A DNA stretch of 64,000 nt from Paeniglutamicibacter sulfureus (GCF_039535115.1 NZ_BAAAWO010000001.1:1612001-1676000); one strand, 5' to 3'; positions 7,336 to 16,113 are shown, counted from the first letter of the stretch. Translations and numbers: made by a program. Notes: generated by a model not told the origin, from the letters alone.

Positions 7336-8475
7336 TCAGGACAATGCCCGCAAAGGCCACGGGTGCCAGCCACCGGGCACCTTTTCCAGCATGGTCCTGG
7401 CCTCGTCAAGGTTCTTGTTCGGGTCGGCGGATCTTTCCCCGCCGCGGGACGAGTTCCCGTCGGGCGCCGTCAGCCGGAACTGGATCCACGGCTGGCCGCC
7501 GGCCTCGTAAATGCGCTCGGCGAATCCCCCGGCCGCGACTCCGAGCACCAGGTTCTCCAGTTCGTCTCCGGCACTTTGCAGCGTTTCGTCGCAGGCATCG
7601 CAGCCGCATGAGGGGACGACGAAGTCGTGCGCGGCGCCGGCGAAGACCCGCACGGTCGGTTGCCCGCCTTCGGTTCTCGATTCGAGGCGCATGGTTGCGG
7701 CCAGGGGGTCTGCGGGAACCAGGGTGATGCGCGTGCCGTCCTCCAGTTGCGCATCCTCGCGCCGCACCTGGTAGTTGGCCTCGAGGTGTGCGGCCAGAGC
7801 CCGCACAAGCTGGCCAAGCCCGGCAAAGCGCTCGGGGTGGCTGATGCGTTCGTAGCTGTCCTCCGGGGTTTCCCCGTCCGCCCAACGGCGTCCGTAGTTG
7901 ATGGGAACGTCGTCCTCGTCGCGGTAGACGGCTTCCTCCAGCAGCGGGCGCCGGTATGGGGCGGGCACGGCCTCGGAAGGGCGCGGAACCGGGTTCAGCG
8001 GCGCCAGCTTGGGCACCACGTGGGCAAGCCACTGCTCCAGCAGCACCGCGGCCCGCTCCACCGCCTGGCCACCGCCACGGGTCACGGCATCGATCATCAT
8101 CCGCGGGTCGTAGTAACGGTCGAACGCGCCGACCATCATCTGCCCCGGAGTCGTTGATTCCCACCGGACATCCTCCCGCGCCTGGGCCACGGCGTTGCCC
8201 AGGAAGATCTCCGCGGCCAGCCGCAAACCGCCCGCCGGCTCCAGGGCCCGCCGGTGGGCGTGGATGAAATGCAGCAGTGCCGCCATGTCGCGGGCCAGCC
8301 GCACAGGCTCCTCGCCGTGCTTCCGGGCATAGGCGGCGAAGTCGTCCCAGCCCGGATAATGCCTGATGCCCACCAGTTCGACATCCGCTGCAAGATCGGC
8401 TCCGGGGCCCGGGACCCTGCGCGTACCGGGCCGGGACCTGGCCGGTGCATCGAAGATCGGCGGTTGCGTGTCCAT
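7336..8475 (-). CDS. DUF6226 family protein with an extra N-terminal domain
   Basis: 379 residues. The C-terminal part, from about residue 174 (PYRRPLLEEAVYRDED), resembles the DUF6226 family, including an SHPERFA segment and a CGCDACDE motif, possibly metal binding. DUF6226 proteins are, as I recall, around 200 residues, so residues 1-170 look like an extra domain; that part is mostly helical and I do not recognise it. Function unknown, soluble, probably cytoplasmic. TAGGCT at 8482-8487 is six bases before the ATG, suggesting a leaderless transcript. Confidence 0.75.
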   Translation of the reverse strand: MDTQPPIFDAPARSRPGTRRVPGPGADLAADVELVGIRHYPGWDDFAAYARKHGEEPVRLARDMAALLHFIHAHRRALEPAGGLRLAAEIFLGNAVAQAREDVRWESTTPGQMMVGAFDRYYDPRMMIDAVTRGGGQAVERAAVLLEQWLAHVVPKLAPLNPVPRPSEAVPAPYRRPLLEEAVYRDEDDVPINYGRRWADGETPEDSYERISHPERFAGLGQLVRALAAHLEANYQVRREDAQLEDGTRITLVPADPLAATMRLESRTEGGQPTVRVFAGAAHDFVVPSCGCDACDETLQSAGDELENLVLGVAAGGFAERIYEAGGQPWIQFRLTAPDGNSSRGGERSADPNKNLDEARTMLEKVPGGWHPWPLRALS

Positions 8476-8481
8476 GCCCGG

Positions 8482-8487
8482 AGCCTA
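8482..8487 (-). promoter_or_regulatory. -10 box, leaderless start of DUF6226 gene
   Basis: TAGGCT on the minus strand, six bases before the ATG at 8475. Confidence 0.45.
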
Positions 8488-8510
8488 CCAACCAATGCGG
8501 ATGCCGGGGG

Positions 8511-8576
8511 AATGACAAAACCCCCGGCGGCGGCGTGCCCCCTGTCTCCAGGAACACGCCCCCACCGGGGGTCATT
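8511..8576 (-). terminator. Terminator of the DEAD-box helicase gene
   Basis: CCCCCGG/CCGGGGG inner stem extended by AATGAC/GTCATT, 14 bases after the helicase stop codon. On the minus strand a TTTT interrupts the two parts of the stem. Confidence 0.6.
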
Positions 8577-8589
8577 GTCTCTTTAGTGC

Positions 8590-10632
8590 TTAGTAGTCGC
8601 GACGACGCGGGCCACCGGTGCCACCGGCGGTGCGGGGCTTGCGCGAGGAGCCGCCGAAGCTGCGCTCTCCGGCACCGGCACCGGCGTTGCCGCGGTAGCC
8701 ACCGCTGCGCTCGCCACCGGCGTTGCGGTCGTAGCCGCCACGGCCGCCTTCGGAGGAGCCGCCTTCGGTGCGACGGTCGTTGCCACCGCGGTAGCCACCG
8801 CCGCCACCGCTGCGTGCGCCACCCTGGTAGCCGCCGCCACCGCCACGGCCTCCGCCGTAGCCGCCGCGTCCGCCACCCTGGTAACCGCCTTCGCGGCCAC
8901 CTTCGCGGTCGGACTTCGGGCTGCGGCCGTTGTCCAGCTCGAGGTGGATCAGCTCGCCGCCGATGCGGGTGCGGGAGAGCGAGCGGAGCTGGTCCGCGGA
9001 AAGATCTGCCGGCAGCTCGACCAGGGTGTGGTCGGCACGGATGTCGATGCCGCCGATCTGGGCGGAGGTCAGGCCGCCTTCGTTGGCCAGTGCGCCAACG
9101 ATGGAGCCGGGCATGACGCGCTGGCGACGTCCCACCGCGAGGCGGTAGGTGGCGTTGCCTTCGGTCAGGGCGCGGGACGGGCCGCGGGAGCCGAAGCCGT
9201 CCTTGCCGCCGCCTGCCAGGCGGGCCTGCTTGGCCGGGGCCACGGGCAGTTCCTGCATGAGCAGCGGGCGGCCGCCCTGTGCCATGTGTGCAAGGGCCGC
9301 GGCGATCTCGACCTCGGTGATGTCCTCGTGCTCGGCTGAGTACTTTTCCACCAGGTTGCGGAAGACGGTCAGGTCCTGCGAGGAGATGGTCTCACCGATC
9401 TGGTCGGCGAACTTGGCCAGGCGCTTGTCGTTGACGGCGTCGACGCTGGGCAGGTGCATGTGCTCAACCGTCTGGCGGGTGGCCTTCTCGATCGCACGCA
9501 GCAAGTACTTCTCGCGCGGGGTCATGAAAAGGATCGCGTCGCCCGAGCGGCCGGCACGGCCGGTGCGGCCGATGCGGTGGACGTAGGACTCGGTGTCGTG
9601 CGGGATATCGAAGTTGATCACGTGGGACACGCGCTCAACGTCGAGGCCGCGGGCCGCGACGTCGGTGGCGACCAGGATGTCGATCTTGCCATCGCGAAGG
9701 TTCTCGATGGTGCGCTCGCGCTGCTGCTGCGGGATGTCGCCGTTGATGGCGGCGGCCGTGAAGCCGCGGGACTTGAGCTTGTCGGCCAGGTCCTCGGTTG
9801 CCATCTTGGTGCGCACGAAGGCGATGACGCCTTCGGACTTTTCCGACTCAAGGATGCGGGTCATGGCATCGAGCTTGTGGGCTCCCATGACCTGCACGTA
9901 GCGCTGGCGGATGTTGGTGCCGGTCGAGGTGTTCGACTTGACCGAGACTTCCTGCGGGTTGCGCAGGTACTGCTTGGAGATGCGGCGGATCGAGGACGGC
10001 ATGGTGGCCGAGAACAGCACCACCTGCTTCTCTTCCGGGGTGGCCTCGAGGATCTTGTCGACCTCTTCGGCGAAGCCCATGCGCAGCATCTCGTCGGCCT
10101 CGTCGAGCACGACGTACTGCAGGTCCGAGAGGTCCAGGGAACCCTTGTTGATGTGGTCGATGACGCGGCCCGGGGTGCCGACGACAACCTGGGCGCCGCG
10201 GCGCAGGCCTGCAAGCTGCGGGCCGTAGGCGGATCCGCCGTACACGGGCAGGACGGTGAAGTCGCCCATGTGCTTGGCGTAGGAGGTGAAGGCCTCGGCG
10301 ACCTGGAGCGCGAGCTCGCGGGTCGGGGCCAGGACCAGGACCTGGGTGTTGCGGGCGGTGCCGTTGAGGTCGGCCAGTTCGGCCATCTTCGACAGGGCCG
10401 GAAGGGCGAACGCGGCGGTCTTGCCGGTGCCGGTCTGGGCAACGCCGACGACGTCGCGGCCTTCGAGCAGCAGCGGGATGGTGGCTGCCTGGATCGGGGA
10501 AGGCTTTTCGTAGCCCAGGTCGGAGACGGCGGCGAGAACGCGGCCGTCAAGACCCAGGTCGGTGAAGAGAATCGAATCTTCTTCGGTCTTGGCTTCGGCG
10601 GTGGGCTGGTTTTCGGACATGTCGGTAGACAC
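8590..10632 (-). CDS. deaD: DEAD-box ATP-dependent RNA helicase (DeaD/CsdA type)
   Basis: 680 residues. Q-motif around 23-48, Walker A AQTGTGKT 65-72, APTREL 101-106, DEAD 176-179, SAT 207-209, HRIGRTGR in the second RecA domain, then a DbpA-like RNA-binding domain (about residues 490-570), then a Gly/Arg-rich tail (about 575-680) with many RGG and GGYRGG units that should bind RNA non-specifically. Such helicases unwind structured RNA in ribosome assembly and mRNA decay, especially in the cold. The GTG at 10632 is kept, with GAGG about 10 bases upstream; an ATG at 10620 is the alternative. The leader is long and structured. Confidence 0.96.
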   Translation of the reverse strand: MSTDMSENQPTAEAKTEEDSILFTDLGLDGRVLAAVSDLGYEKPSPIQAATIPLLLEGRDVVGVAQTGTGKTAAFALPALSKMAELADLNGTARNTQVLVLAPTRELALQVAEAFTSYAKHMGDFTVLPVYGGSAYGPQLAGLRRGAQVVVGTPGRVIDHINKGSLDLSDLQYVVLDEADEMLRMGFAEEVDKILEATPEEKQVVLFSATMPSSIRRISKQYLRNPQEVSVKSNTSTGTNIRQRYVQVMGAHKLDAMTRILESEKSEGVIAFVRTKMATEDLADKLKSRGFTAAAINGDIPQQQRERTIENLRDGKIDILVATDVAARGLDVERVSHVINFDIPHDTESYVHRIGRTGRAGRSGDAILFMTPREKYLLRAIEKATRQTVEHMHLPSVDAVNDKRLAKFADQIGETISSQDLTVFRNLVEKYSAEHEDITEVEIAAALAHMAQGGRPLLMQELPVAPAKQARLAGGGKDGFGSRGPSRALTEGNATYRLAVGRRQRVMPGSIVGALANEGGLTSAQIGGIDIRADHTLVELPADLSADQLRSLSRTRIGGELIHLELDNGRSPKSDREGGREGGYQGGGRGGYGGGRGGGGGYQGGARSGGGGGYRGGNDRRTEGGSSEGGRGGYDRNAGGERSGGYRGNAGAGAGERSFGGSSRKPRTAGGTGGPRRRDY

Positions 10633-10945
10633 GGAGAATTACCTCATTCATAGGGGCGGAATAGACCCCGTATCAACGAGGTTCCGCAGCACAATCGGAC
10701 GCAATCACTTTGGTCCGGCGACTCCCCTATGAAAGCAACAACCCGCAAGTATTTGGCGGGCTCACACACGACGAGCTTCTGCCTCAAGAATTGGGCAGAA
10801 TGCGAGGGAAGCCGGATACAGTGAACTCCCTAATACTATCGTCCCTCGCGCAACTTGGGGGACTTGAGCCCGGTGAGGTTGCGCACACGGGCCTTCCCTG
10901 CCGGTCGATGATGTGCCTGGCATGGCCCCCTTTCGGCTCCGCCGG
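10633..10945 (-). promoter_or_regulatory. Gene-free region, structured leader of deaD
   Basis: 313 bases with no credible gene. A nine-base inverted repeat TCATAGGGG (10648-10656) and CCCCTATGA (10724-10732) would form a stem just upstream of the Shine-Dalgarno, with a second stem TCGGAC/GTCCGG (10695-10700 and 10714-10719) inside the loop. Further out, GCGAGGGA (10802-10809) and TCCCTCGC (10842-10849) form another inverted repeat. Confidence 0.5.
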
Positions 10946-11635
10946 TCACTGCCCCGGTTCTCTCCGCGGCAGTGCGCGCAGGACCTTGGCAGGTAGCTGG
11001 CTGCCGCTGGCCTGTTGGTGTTCCAACAGCCGCCGGGCCTGTTCCAGGGTGGGCCCGACGAAGATGTCGCGCACCCGCACCCCGTGTTCCGGACGCGAGA
11101 TCACCGCGATGCCGTCCCCGGCGGCGATCTTCCCGGTCCTGACCACCTTCAGGAAACAGCCGACGTCGCCGCGATCGGTGAACCGGCGCACCCAATTCTC
11201 CTCCCCCAGGTGCCGGGCGAATGTCGAGCAGGGAATCCGCGGGCTGGTCACTTCCAGCACCACGGCCTTGCCGATGGCCCAGCGCTCCCCCACCACCGCG
11301 TCGGTGGTGTCGATCCCCGAGACCCGCAGGTTCTCACCGAACAGGCCCGCGGGGATGTCCCGGCCCAGCTCGCCGCCCCAGCGTTCGGCCTCGGTGCGCG
11401 AGTAGGCGTAGACCGCCTGGTCATGGCCGCCGTGGTGTTCGCGGTCCACCAGCACATCCGCATACAGGCCCATCTTGCGCACCTTGACCGGGCCGTCGAT
11501 CGGGCGCTTGTCGATGGCGGTGGTGCCCACCGGCCCGGCATCTGACTTCAGGGCATGGACAACGCACACCGCCTCAAGCGTGCCGTGGGCAACGGGACCC
11601 GCTGCAAGGTCAGCGGATTCGGGGGAAACACTCAT
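10946..11635 (-). CDS. MOSC domain protein (YiiM-like)
   Basis: 229 residues. MOSC proteins handle molybdenum cofactor or sulfur carrier reactions; YiiM-type members reduce N-hydroxylated bases. Visible features: VRKMGLYADVLVDREHHGG near residues 53-71, a GENLRVSG motif, and the conserved cysteine in SPRIPCSTF, which is the proposed cofactor ligand. The ATG at 11635 is preceded by TAGGAT with a seven-base gap, so the mRNA is probably leaderless. It is divergent from the membrane protein at 11782. Confidence 0.9.
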   Translation of the reverse strand: MSVSPESADLAAGPVAHGTLEAVCVVHALKSDAGPVGTTAIDKRPIDGPVKVRKMGLYADVLVDREHHGGHDQAVYAYSRTEAERWGGELGRDIPAGLFGENLRVSGIDTTDAVVGERWAIGKAVVLEVTSPRIPCSTFARHLGEENWVRRFTDRGDVGCFLKVVRTGKIAAGDGIAVISRPEHGVRVRDIFVGPTLEQARRLLEHQQASGSQLPAKVLRALPRREPGQ

Positions 11636-11642
11636 GGCATGA

Positions 11643-11648
11643 ATCCTA
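11643..11648 (-). promoter_or_regulatory. -10 box, leaderless start of MOSC gene
   Basis: TAGGAT on the minus strand, seven bases before the ATG at 11635. Confidence 0.5.
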
Positions 11649-11733
11649 TAAGAAGTGCGGGAGATGGCCTTGTGGACCTTGCGCCGACCGGAAAGATGCG
11701 CGCCGCGAAATCCGCCGCGGGACAATCATCGGG

Positions 11734-11739
11734 TAACCT
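11734..11739 (+). promoter_or_regulatory. -10 box before the 12-codon leader ORF
   Basis: TAACCT, seven bases before the ATG at 11747; it would place the transcription start at or next to that ATG. Confidence 0.45.
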
Positions 11740-11746
11740 GCGGTGC

Positions 11747-11785
11747 ATGGAGAAGCCTGAAAACCATTCCGTGGCCGCCGCGTGA
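11747..11785 (+). CDS. Leader peptide of 12 residues coupled to the next gene
   Basis: A mini-ORF, MEKPENHSVAAA, whose TGA stop overlaps the GTG start of the membrane protein gene (GTGA). With a TAACCT box seven bases before its ATG it would be translated from a leaderless transcript, and the terminating ribosome could restart at the GTG. The downstream GTG has no Shine-Dalgarno of its own, which supports coupling. The peptide has no run of one amino acid, so classical attenuation is not indicated. Inference only. Confidence 0.4.
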   Translation: MEKPENHSVAAA

Positions 11786-12219
11786 AAAACACGAAACCCG
11801 TGCTCCCGCCCTCGTTGCGTGCCGCCCGCTGGTGGTGGAGCGCCGCGGCGATTTCCGCCCTGGCGTTCGCCGGCGGATTCTTCCTCAATGCCGCCACCCG
11901 CCCCGGGAACGAGGCCCCGGGCTTTTGGGGCGCGGGCATCGCCCTGGTGGGCCTGGGCCTGGTCATCGGATATTGCACGCTCCAGCTCTGGCGCGGGAAG
12001 CTGTCCGGCCGGATGTCGCTGATCTGGTGCGGGGTCATTGTGGGCATCCCGCTGCTGACCCGCGGGGTGCGCGTGGGGATCTTCGGCGCGCTGCTGCTGG
12101 TGGGCGTGGCCCTGCTCTTCAGCCCGGGCACGGTCAAGTACTTTGCCCCGCAGTCCAAGGCAGCCCGCGCGCAGCGCAAGGCCGAACGCCAGCGCCGCAA
12201 GCGGGAAAACGCCGGCTGA
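11782..12219 (+). CDS. Membrane protein with four predicted helices, unknown function
   Basis: 145 residues. Hydrophobic segments at about 17-37, 48-68, 80-97 and 99-115, then a highly basic C-terminal tail (KAARAQRKAERQRRKRE). No family recognised. The start is GTG overlapping the stop of a 12-codon leader ORF. The basic tail is likely cytoplasmic. It precedes the amidohydrolase gene by 59 bases and may share its transcript. Confidence 0.7.
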   Translation: MKNTKPVLPPSLRAARWWWSAAAISALAFAGGFFLNAATRPGNEAPGFWGAGIALVGLGLVIGYCTLQLWRGKLSGRMSLIWCGVIVGIPLLTRGVRVGIFGALLLVGVALLFSPGTVKYFAPQSKAARAQRKAERQRRKRENAG

Positions 12220-12278
12220 CAACACGCGGGTGGGCGCCCGGCATATGAGGCGGCGGCAAACCATGGAAGAGTGCCATC

Positions 12279-13466
12279 ATGAGTACCTTTGCCATCGCCA
12301 ATGCATTCATCGTGCCCATCACCGGGGAGAAATTCACCGGCACCCTTCTGGTCAAGGACGGGCTGATCGCCGCCCTGGGTCCCGACCTGCAGGTCCCCGG
12401 GGACACCCCGGTCTTTGATGCCGAGGGCGCGTGGCTGCTGCCCGGCTTCATCGACGCGCATGTGCACCTGGGCATGCATCCAGAGGGCGAGCACGAGGCG
12501 GGGTCCGACGTGAACGAGATGACGGACCCGAACATGGCCGCGGTGCGGGCCATCGACGCCATCGACCCCTTCGACCCGGGCTTCGACGACGCGTTGGCCG
12601 GCGGGGTGACCACCGTGAACGTGAATCCCGGATCCGGGAACCCGATCGGCGGGCAGACCGTGGCGATCCACACGCACGGGCGCTACGTGGATGAGATGGT
12701 GCTGCGGGCCCCCAGCGGCATCAAGTCGGCCCTGGGTGAGAACCCCAAGCGCGTTCACGGCGCCAAGGACAAGACCCCCTCGACCCGGTTGGGCAACGCC
12801 ATGGTGATCCGCCAGGCGTTCATCGAGGCACAGAACTACCTGGCCGCCAACGACCCGGCCAAGCGCGACGCAAAGCTGGAGGCCCTGGGGATGGTGCTGC
12901 GCCGCGAGATCCCGTGGCGCCAGCACTGCCACCGCGCGGACGACGTGGCCACCGCCCTGCGCCTGGCCGCGGAGTTCGGCTACGACCTGGTCCTTGACCA
13001 CGGCACCGAGGCCCACGTGATCGCCGACGTGGTGGCCGGGCGCAAGGTGCCGGTGCTCATCGGCCCGCTGTTCACCACCAAGTCGAAGGTGGAGCTGCGC
13101 GGTCGCTCACTGGCCAACCCGCGGCGGCTGGCCGAGGCAGGGGTCGAGATCTCGATCATCACCGACCACCCGGTGGTCCCGATCAACTTCCTCATCCACC
13201 AGTGCACGCTGGCTGTAAAGGAGGGACTGGATGCGGACACCGCCCTGCGGGCAGTGACCCTGAACCCTGCCAAGGTGCTGGGCCTGGCCGGGAAGCTGGG
13301 CTCGCTCGAGGCCGGCAAGGACGCGGACCTGGTGCTGTGGAGCGGGGATCCGCTGGATGTCATGTCCCGGGCCGTGCGCGTGTGGATCGGCGGGAAACAG
13401 GTCATGGAGTACGACGCAGCCACCCGCACCCCGGTGGTGGCCTCCCGCAAGGTCGTGCCCGAGTAG
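12279..13466 (+). CDS. Amidohydrolase, imidazolonepropionase-like
   Basis: 395 residues, the metal-dependent TIM-barrel hydrolase superfamily. The metal ligands HxH are at 61-63 (DAHVHLG); QHCHR and DHGTEAH in the middle and SIITDHPVVP towards the end supply the further His and Asp ligands. The C-terminal beta-sandwich has the LEAGKDADLVLW segment seen in dihydroorotase/imidazolonepropionase relatives. Members hydrolyse cyclic amides, or dipeptides in the prolidase-like branch; the substrate here cannot be told. A 13-base stem follows. Confidence 0.88.
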   Translation: MSTFAIANAFIVPITGEKFTGTLLVKDGLIAALGPDLQVPGDTPVFDAEGAWLLPGFIDAHVHLGMHPEGEHEAGSDVNEMTDPNMAAVRAIDAIDPFDPGFDDALAGGVTTVNVNPGSGNPIGGQTVAIHTHGRYVDEMVLRAPSGIKSALGENPKRVHGAKDKTPSTRLGNAMVIRQAFIEAQNYLAANDPAKRDAKLEALGMVLRREIPWRQHCHRADDVATALRLAAEFGYDLVLDHGTEAHVIADVVAGRKVPVLIGPLFTTKSKVELRGRSLANPRRLAEAGVEISIITDHPVVPINFLIHQCTLAVKEGLDADTALRAVTLNPAKVLGLAGKLGSLEAGKDADLVLWSGDPLDVMSRAVRVWIGGKQVMEYDAATRTPVVASRKVVPE

Positions 13467-13470
13467 GACC

Positions 13471-13521
13471 CAACAAAAACGGGCGGTGCCGCGGGGGAAT
13501 CAATCCCTCCGCGGCACCGCC
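13471..13521 (-). terminator. Terminator of the trans-sulfuration operon
   Basis: A perfect 13-base stem (13482-13494 with 13509-13521) followed on the minus strand by CCCGTTTTTG. It separates the convergent amidohydrolase and cystathionine gamma-synthase genes and may work in both directions. Confidence 0.75.
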
Positions 13522-13548
13522 GGTCCCTTGTTGCCGTTCGGTTGCCGC

Positions 13549-14706
13549 CTAGAGCTTGGCGAAGGCCTGCTCAAGGTCGGCGATCAGGTCCTCGACGTCC
13601 TCAATGCCCACCGAGAGGCGCAGCAGGTTCACCGGAACCGCCAGCTCGGTGCCCTTCACCGAGGCGTGGGTCATTTCCGAGGGGTAGTTCATCAACGATT
13701 CGATGCCGCCCAGCGACTCGGCCAGGGTGAACACGCGGGTGGCCTCGGCCACGGTGCGTGCCGCGTCCTCGCCGCCGGTGAACTGCACCGAGACCATGCC
13801 GCCGAAGTCGCGCATCTGCGCCTTGGCCAGCTCGTGGCCCGGGTGGGTGGGCAGGCCCGGGTAGTGCACCGCCTGAACCTCGGGGCGCTTTTCCAGCCAC
13901 AGGGCCACGGCCATCGCGTTTTCCGAGTGGGTGCGCATGCGCACGCCCAAAGTCTTCAGCCCGCGGGTGGTCAGGAACGCGTCCATCGGGCCGGAGACCG
14001 CGCCGACGGCGAACTGGATGAAGCCGATGGCCTCGGCCAGCACCGGGTCCTTGACCACGATGGCGCCGCCGACCACGTCGGAGTGCCCGCCGATGTACTT
14101 GGTGGTGGAGTGCACCACCACGTCGGCACCCAGGTCCAGCGGCTGCTGCAGGAACGGGGAGGCGAAGGTGTTGTCGACCACCAGCAGGGCGCCGGCGGCG
14201 TGGGTGATCTCCGCGATGGCCTTGATGTCGGAGATGCGCATCATCGGGTTCGACGGCGTCTCCACCCAGACCAGCTTGGTCTTGTTGGCGGCGATGGCAG
14301 CCTTCAGCGCCGCGTGGTCGGACATGTCCACCGGCGTGTTGCCGATGCCCCAGCCGCCCAGGACCTTGGAAATCAGCCGGTAGGTTCCGCCGTAGGCGTC
14401 GTTGCCCAGCACGATGTGGTCACCGGGTTCGGCCAGCGCGCGGATCAGCGAATCCTCGGCGGCCAGGCCGGAGGAGAAGGAGTAGGCGTGGGTGCCGTTT
14501 TCCAGCGCGGCGAGCTGCTCCTGCAGGGCGTCGCGGGTGGGGTTGCCGCCGCGGCCGTACTCGTAGCCCGCCCGCAGGTTCCCGATGCCGTCCTGGGCGT
14601 AGGTGGAGGAGAAGTGCAGCGGCGGGACCACTGCCCCGGTGCGCGGCTCGAATTCCTGCCCGGCATGCACGGCGCGGGTGTTGAATCCTTGGATGTTTTC
14701 AGTCAT
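13549..14706 (-). CDS. metB: Cystathionine gamma-synthase (PLP)
   Basis: 385 residues of the Cys/Met metabolism PLP enzyme family. The Schiff-base lysine is in HSTTKYIGGHSD near residue 200; other marks are YEYGRGGNPTRDALQ and SLGGIESL. The enzyme joins cysteine and an activated homoserine into cystathionine; the closely related cystathionine gamma-lyase (MetB-like actinobacterial enzymes are often bifunctional) is an alternative, and its pairing with cystathionine beta-synthase favours a role in reverse trans-sulfuration. The ATG at 14706 is chosen over a TTG at 14718, since the Shine-Dalgarno-like AAGAAAG directly abuts that TTG. It follows cbs by 17 bases in one operon. Confidence 0.9.
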   Translation of the reverse strand: MTENIQGFNTRAVHAGQEFEPRTGAVVPPLHFSSTYAQDGIGNLRAGYEYGRGGNPTRDALQEQLAALENGTHAYSFSSGLAAEDSLIRALAEPGDHIVLGNDAYGGTYRLISKVLGGWGIGNTPVDMSDHAALKAAIAANKTKLVWVETPSNPMMRISDIKAIAEITHAAGALLVVDNTFASPFLQQPLDLGADVVVHSTTKYIGGHSDVVGGAIVVKDPVLAEAIGFIQFAVGAVSGPMDAFLTTRGLKTLGVRMRTHSENAMAVALWLEKRPEVQAVHYPGLPTHPGHELAKAQMRDFGGMVSVQFTGGEDAARTVAEATRVFTLAESLGGIESLMNYPSEMTHASVKGTELAVPVNLLRLSVGIEDVEDLIADLEQAFAKL

Positions 14707-14723
14707 GTCTGGACGCAACTTTC

Positions 14724-16100
14724 TTAGTGGGTGAGGTAGGTCAGCAGGTCGTGCCGGGTGATGACCCCGACGGCCGCCCCGTCGTCGGTGACCAGCAGGG
14801 CGTCGTGCTCGGAGAGCCGTTCCTTGGCGCGGTCAATGGTTTCGTGGATGCCGATCAGCGGCAGCGCGGTGGTCACCAGCGGGCCCACCGGGTCGGTCAG
14901 GGAGATCTCGTTGCGGAACAGCTTCTCGGTCAGCGTGCGCTCGTCGATGTAGCCGCGCACCTCGCCCAGGCGGACCGGGGGCTCGGCCGAAAGCACCGGG
15001 AGTGCCGAGACGCCGTATTCGTTCATGACGCCGATGGCGTCGCGGACGGTTTCATTCAGGTGCGTGTGCACCAGGTCGGGCAGGTCGCCGGGCTTGGCGG
15101 AGAGCAGCTGGCCCACGGTGTCGGCGGAGTCGTCGCGCAGGAAGCCGTAGGAGCGCATCCAGGAGTCGTTGAAGATCTTGCCCAGGTAGCCGCGCCCGCC
15201 GTCGGGCAGGATCACCACGACGATGGCTTCGGCGGGGAGGTCCTTCGCCGCCTGCAGCGCCGCGACCACTGCCATGCCGGAAGAGCCGCCGACCAGCAGG
15301 CCCTCTTCCTTGGCCAGGCGGCGGGTCATGGCGAACGCGTCGGCGTCGGTCACCGCGATGATCTCGTCGGGCACCGCCGGGTCGTAGTTGCCCGGCCACA
15401 TGTCCTCCCCGACGCCCTCGACGAAGTAGGGGCGGCCGGTGCCGCCGGAATAGACCGAGCCGTCCGGGTCCGCGCCGATGATCCTGACCGGGCCGGAGGC
15501 GCGGTCTGCGGAAACTTCCTTCAGGTAGCGGCCGGTGCCGGTGATGGTGCCGCCGGTGCCGGCGCTGATGACCACGTGGCTCAGCATGCCGTCGGTGTCG
15601 TTCCAGATTTCCGGGCCGGTGGTCTCGTAGTGGCTCTCCGGGGCGGCGGGGTTGGAGAACTGGTCGGGCTTGTACGCCCCGTCGATCTCGCGCACCAGGC
15701 GGTCCGAGACGCCGTAGTAGGACTCCGGGGAATCGGGGGCCACCGCGGTGGGGGTCACCACCACCTCGGCGCCATAGGCGCGCAGCACGTCGCGCTTTTC
15801 CTCGCCGACCTTGTCGGGGGTGACAAAGATGGTCTTGTAGCCCTTCAGCTGGCCGACCATGGCCAGTCCGACGCCGGTGTTGCCGCTGGTGGGCTCAACG
15901 ATCGTTCCGCCCGGGAGCAACTTCCCGTCGGCCTCCGCGTTTTCCACCATTTTCAAGGCAATGCGGTCCTTGATGGACCCGCCGGGGTTCAGGTATTCGA
16001 GCTTGACGAGGATGGTTGCCTCGATGCCGTCCGTGACCGAATTGAGCTTGACCAGCGGGGTGTTCCCAATCAGGTCCAGGATTGTGCGCGCATACTTCAT
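14724..16100 (-). CDS. cbs: Cystathionine beta-synthase
   Basis: 458 residues: a fold-type II PLP domain (residues 1-320) with SIKDRIALKMVE supplying the PLP lysine and TSGNTGVG binding phosphate, and a C-terminal pair of CBS domains (about 335-458), as in eukaryotic-type cystathionine beta-synthase, without a heme-binding N-terminal extension. It condenses homocysteine with serine. TAGAGT lies seven bases before the ATG, so the operon mRNA probably starts at the codon. An upstream GTG at 16109 is the alternative start. Confidence 0.93.
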   Translation of the reverse strand: MKYARTILDLIGNTPLVKLNSVTDGIEATILVKLEYLNPGGSIKDRIALKMVENAEADGKLLPGGTIVEPTSGNTGVGLAMVGQLKGYKTIFVTPDKVGEEKRDVLRAYGAEVVVTPTAVAPDSPESYYGVSDRLVREIDGAYKPDQFSNPAAPESHYETTGPEIWNDTDGMLSHVVISAGTGGTITGTGRYLKEVSADRASGPVRIIGADPDGSVYSGGTGRPYFVEGVGEDMWPGNYDPAVPDEIIAVTDADAFAMTRRLAKEEGLLVGGSSGMAVVAALQAAKDLPAEAIVVVILPDGGRGYLGKIFNDSWMRSYGFLRDDSADTVGQLLSAKPGDLPDLVHTHLNETVRDAIGVMNEYGVSALPVLSAEPPVRLGEVRGYIDERTLTEKLFRNEISLTDPVGPLVTTALPLIGIHETIDRAKERLSEHDALLVTDDGAAVGVITRHDLLTYLTH

Positions 16101-16107
16101 GGCGATC

Positions 16108-16113
16108 ACTCTA
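16108..16113 (-). promoter_or_regulatory. -10 box, leaderless start of cbs-metB operon
   Basis: TAGAGT on the minus strand, seven bases before the ATG at 16100. The same hexamer is used before the tRNA genes. Confidence 0.5.
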
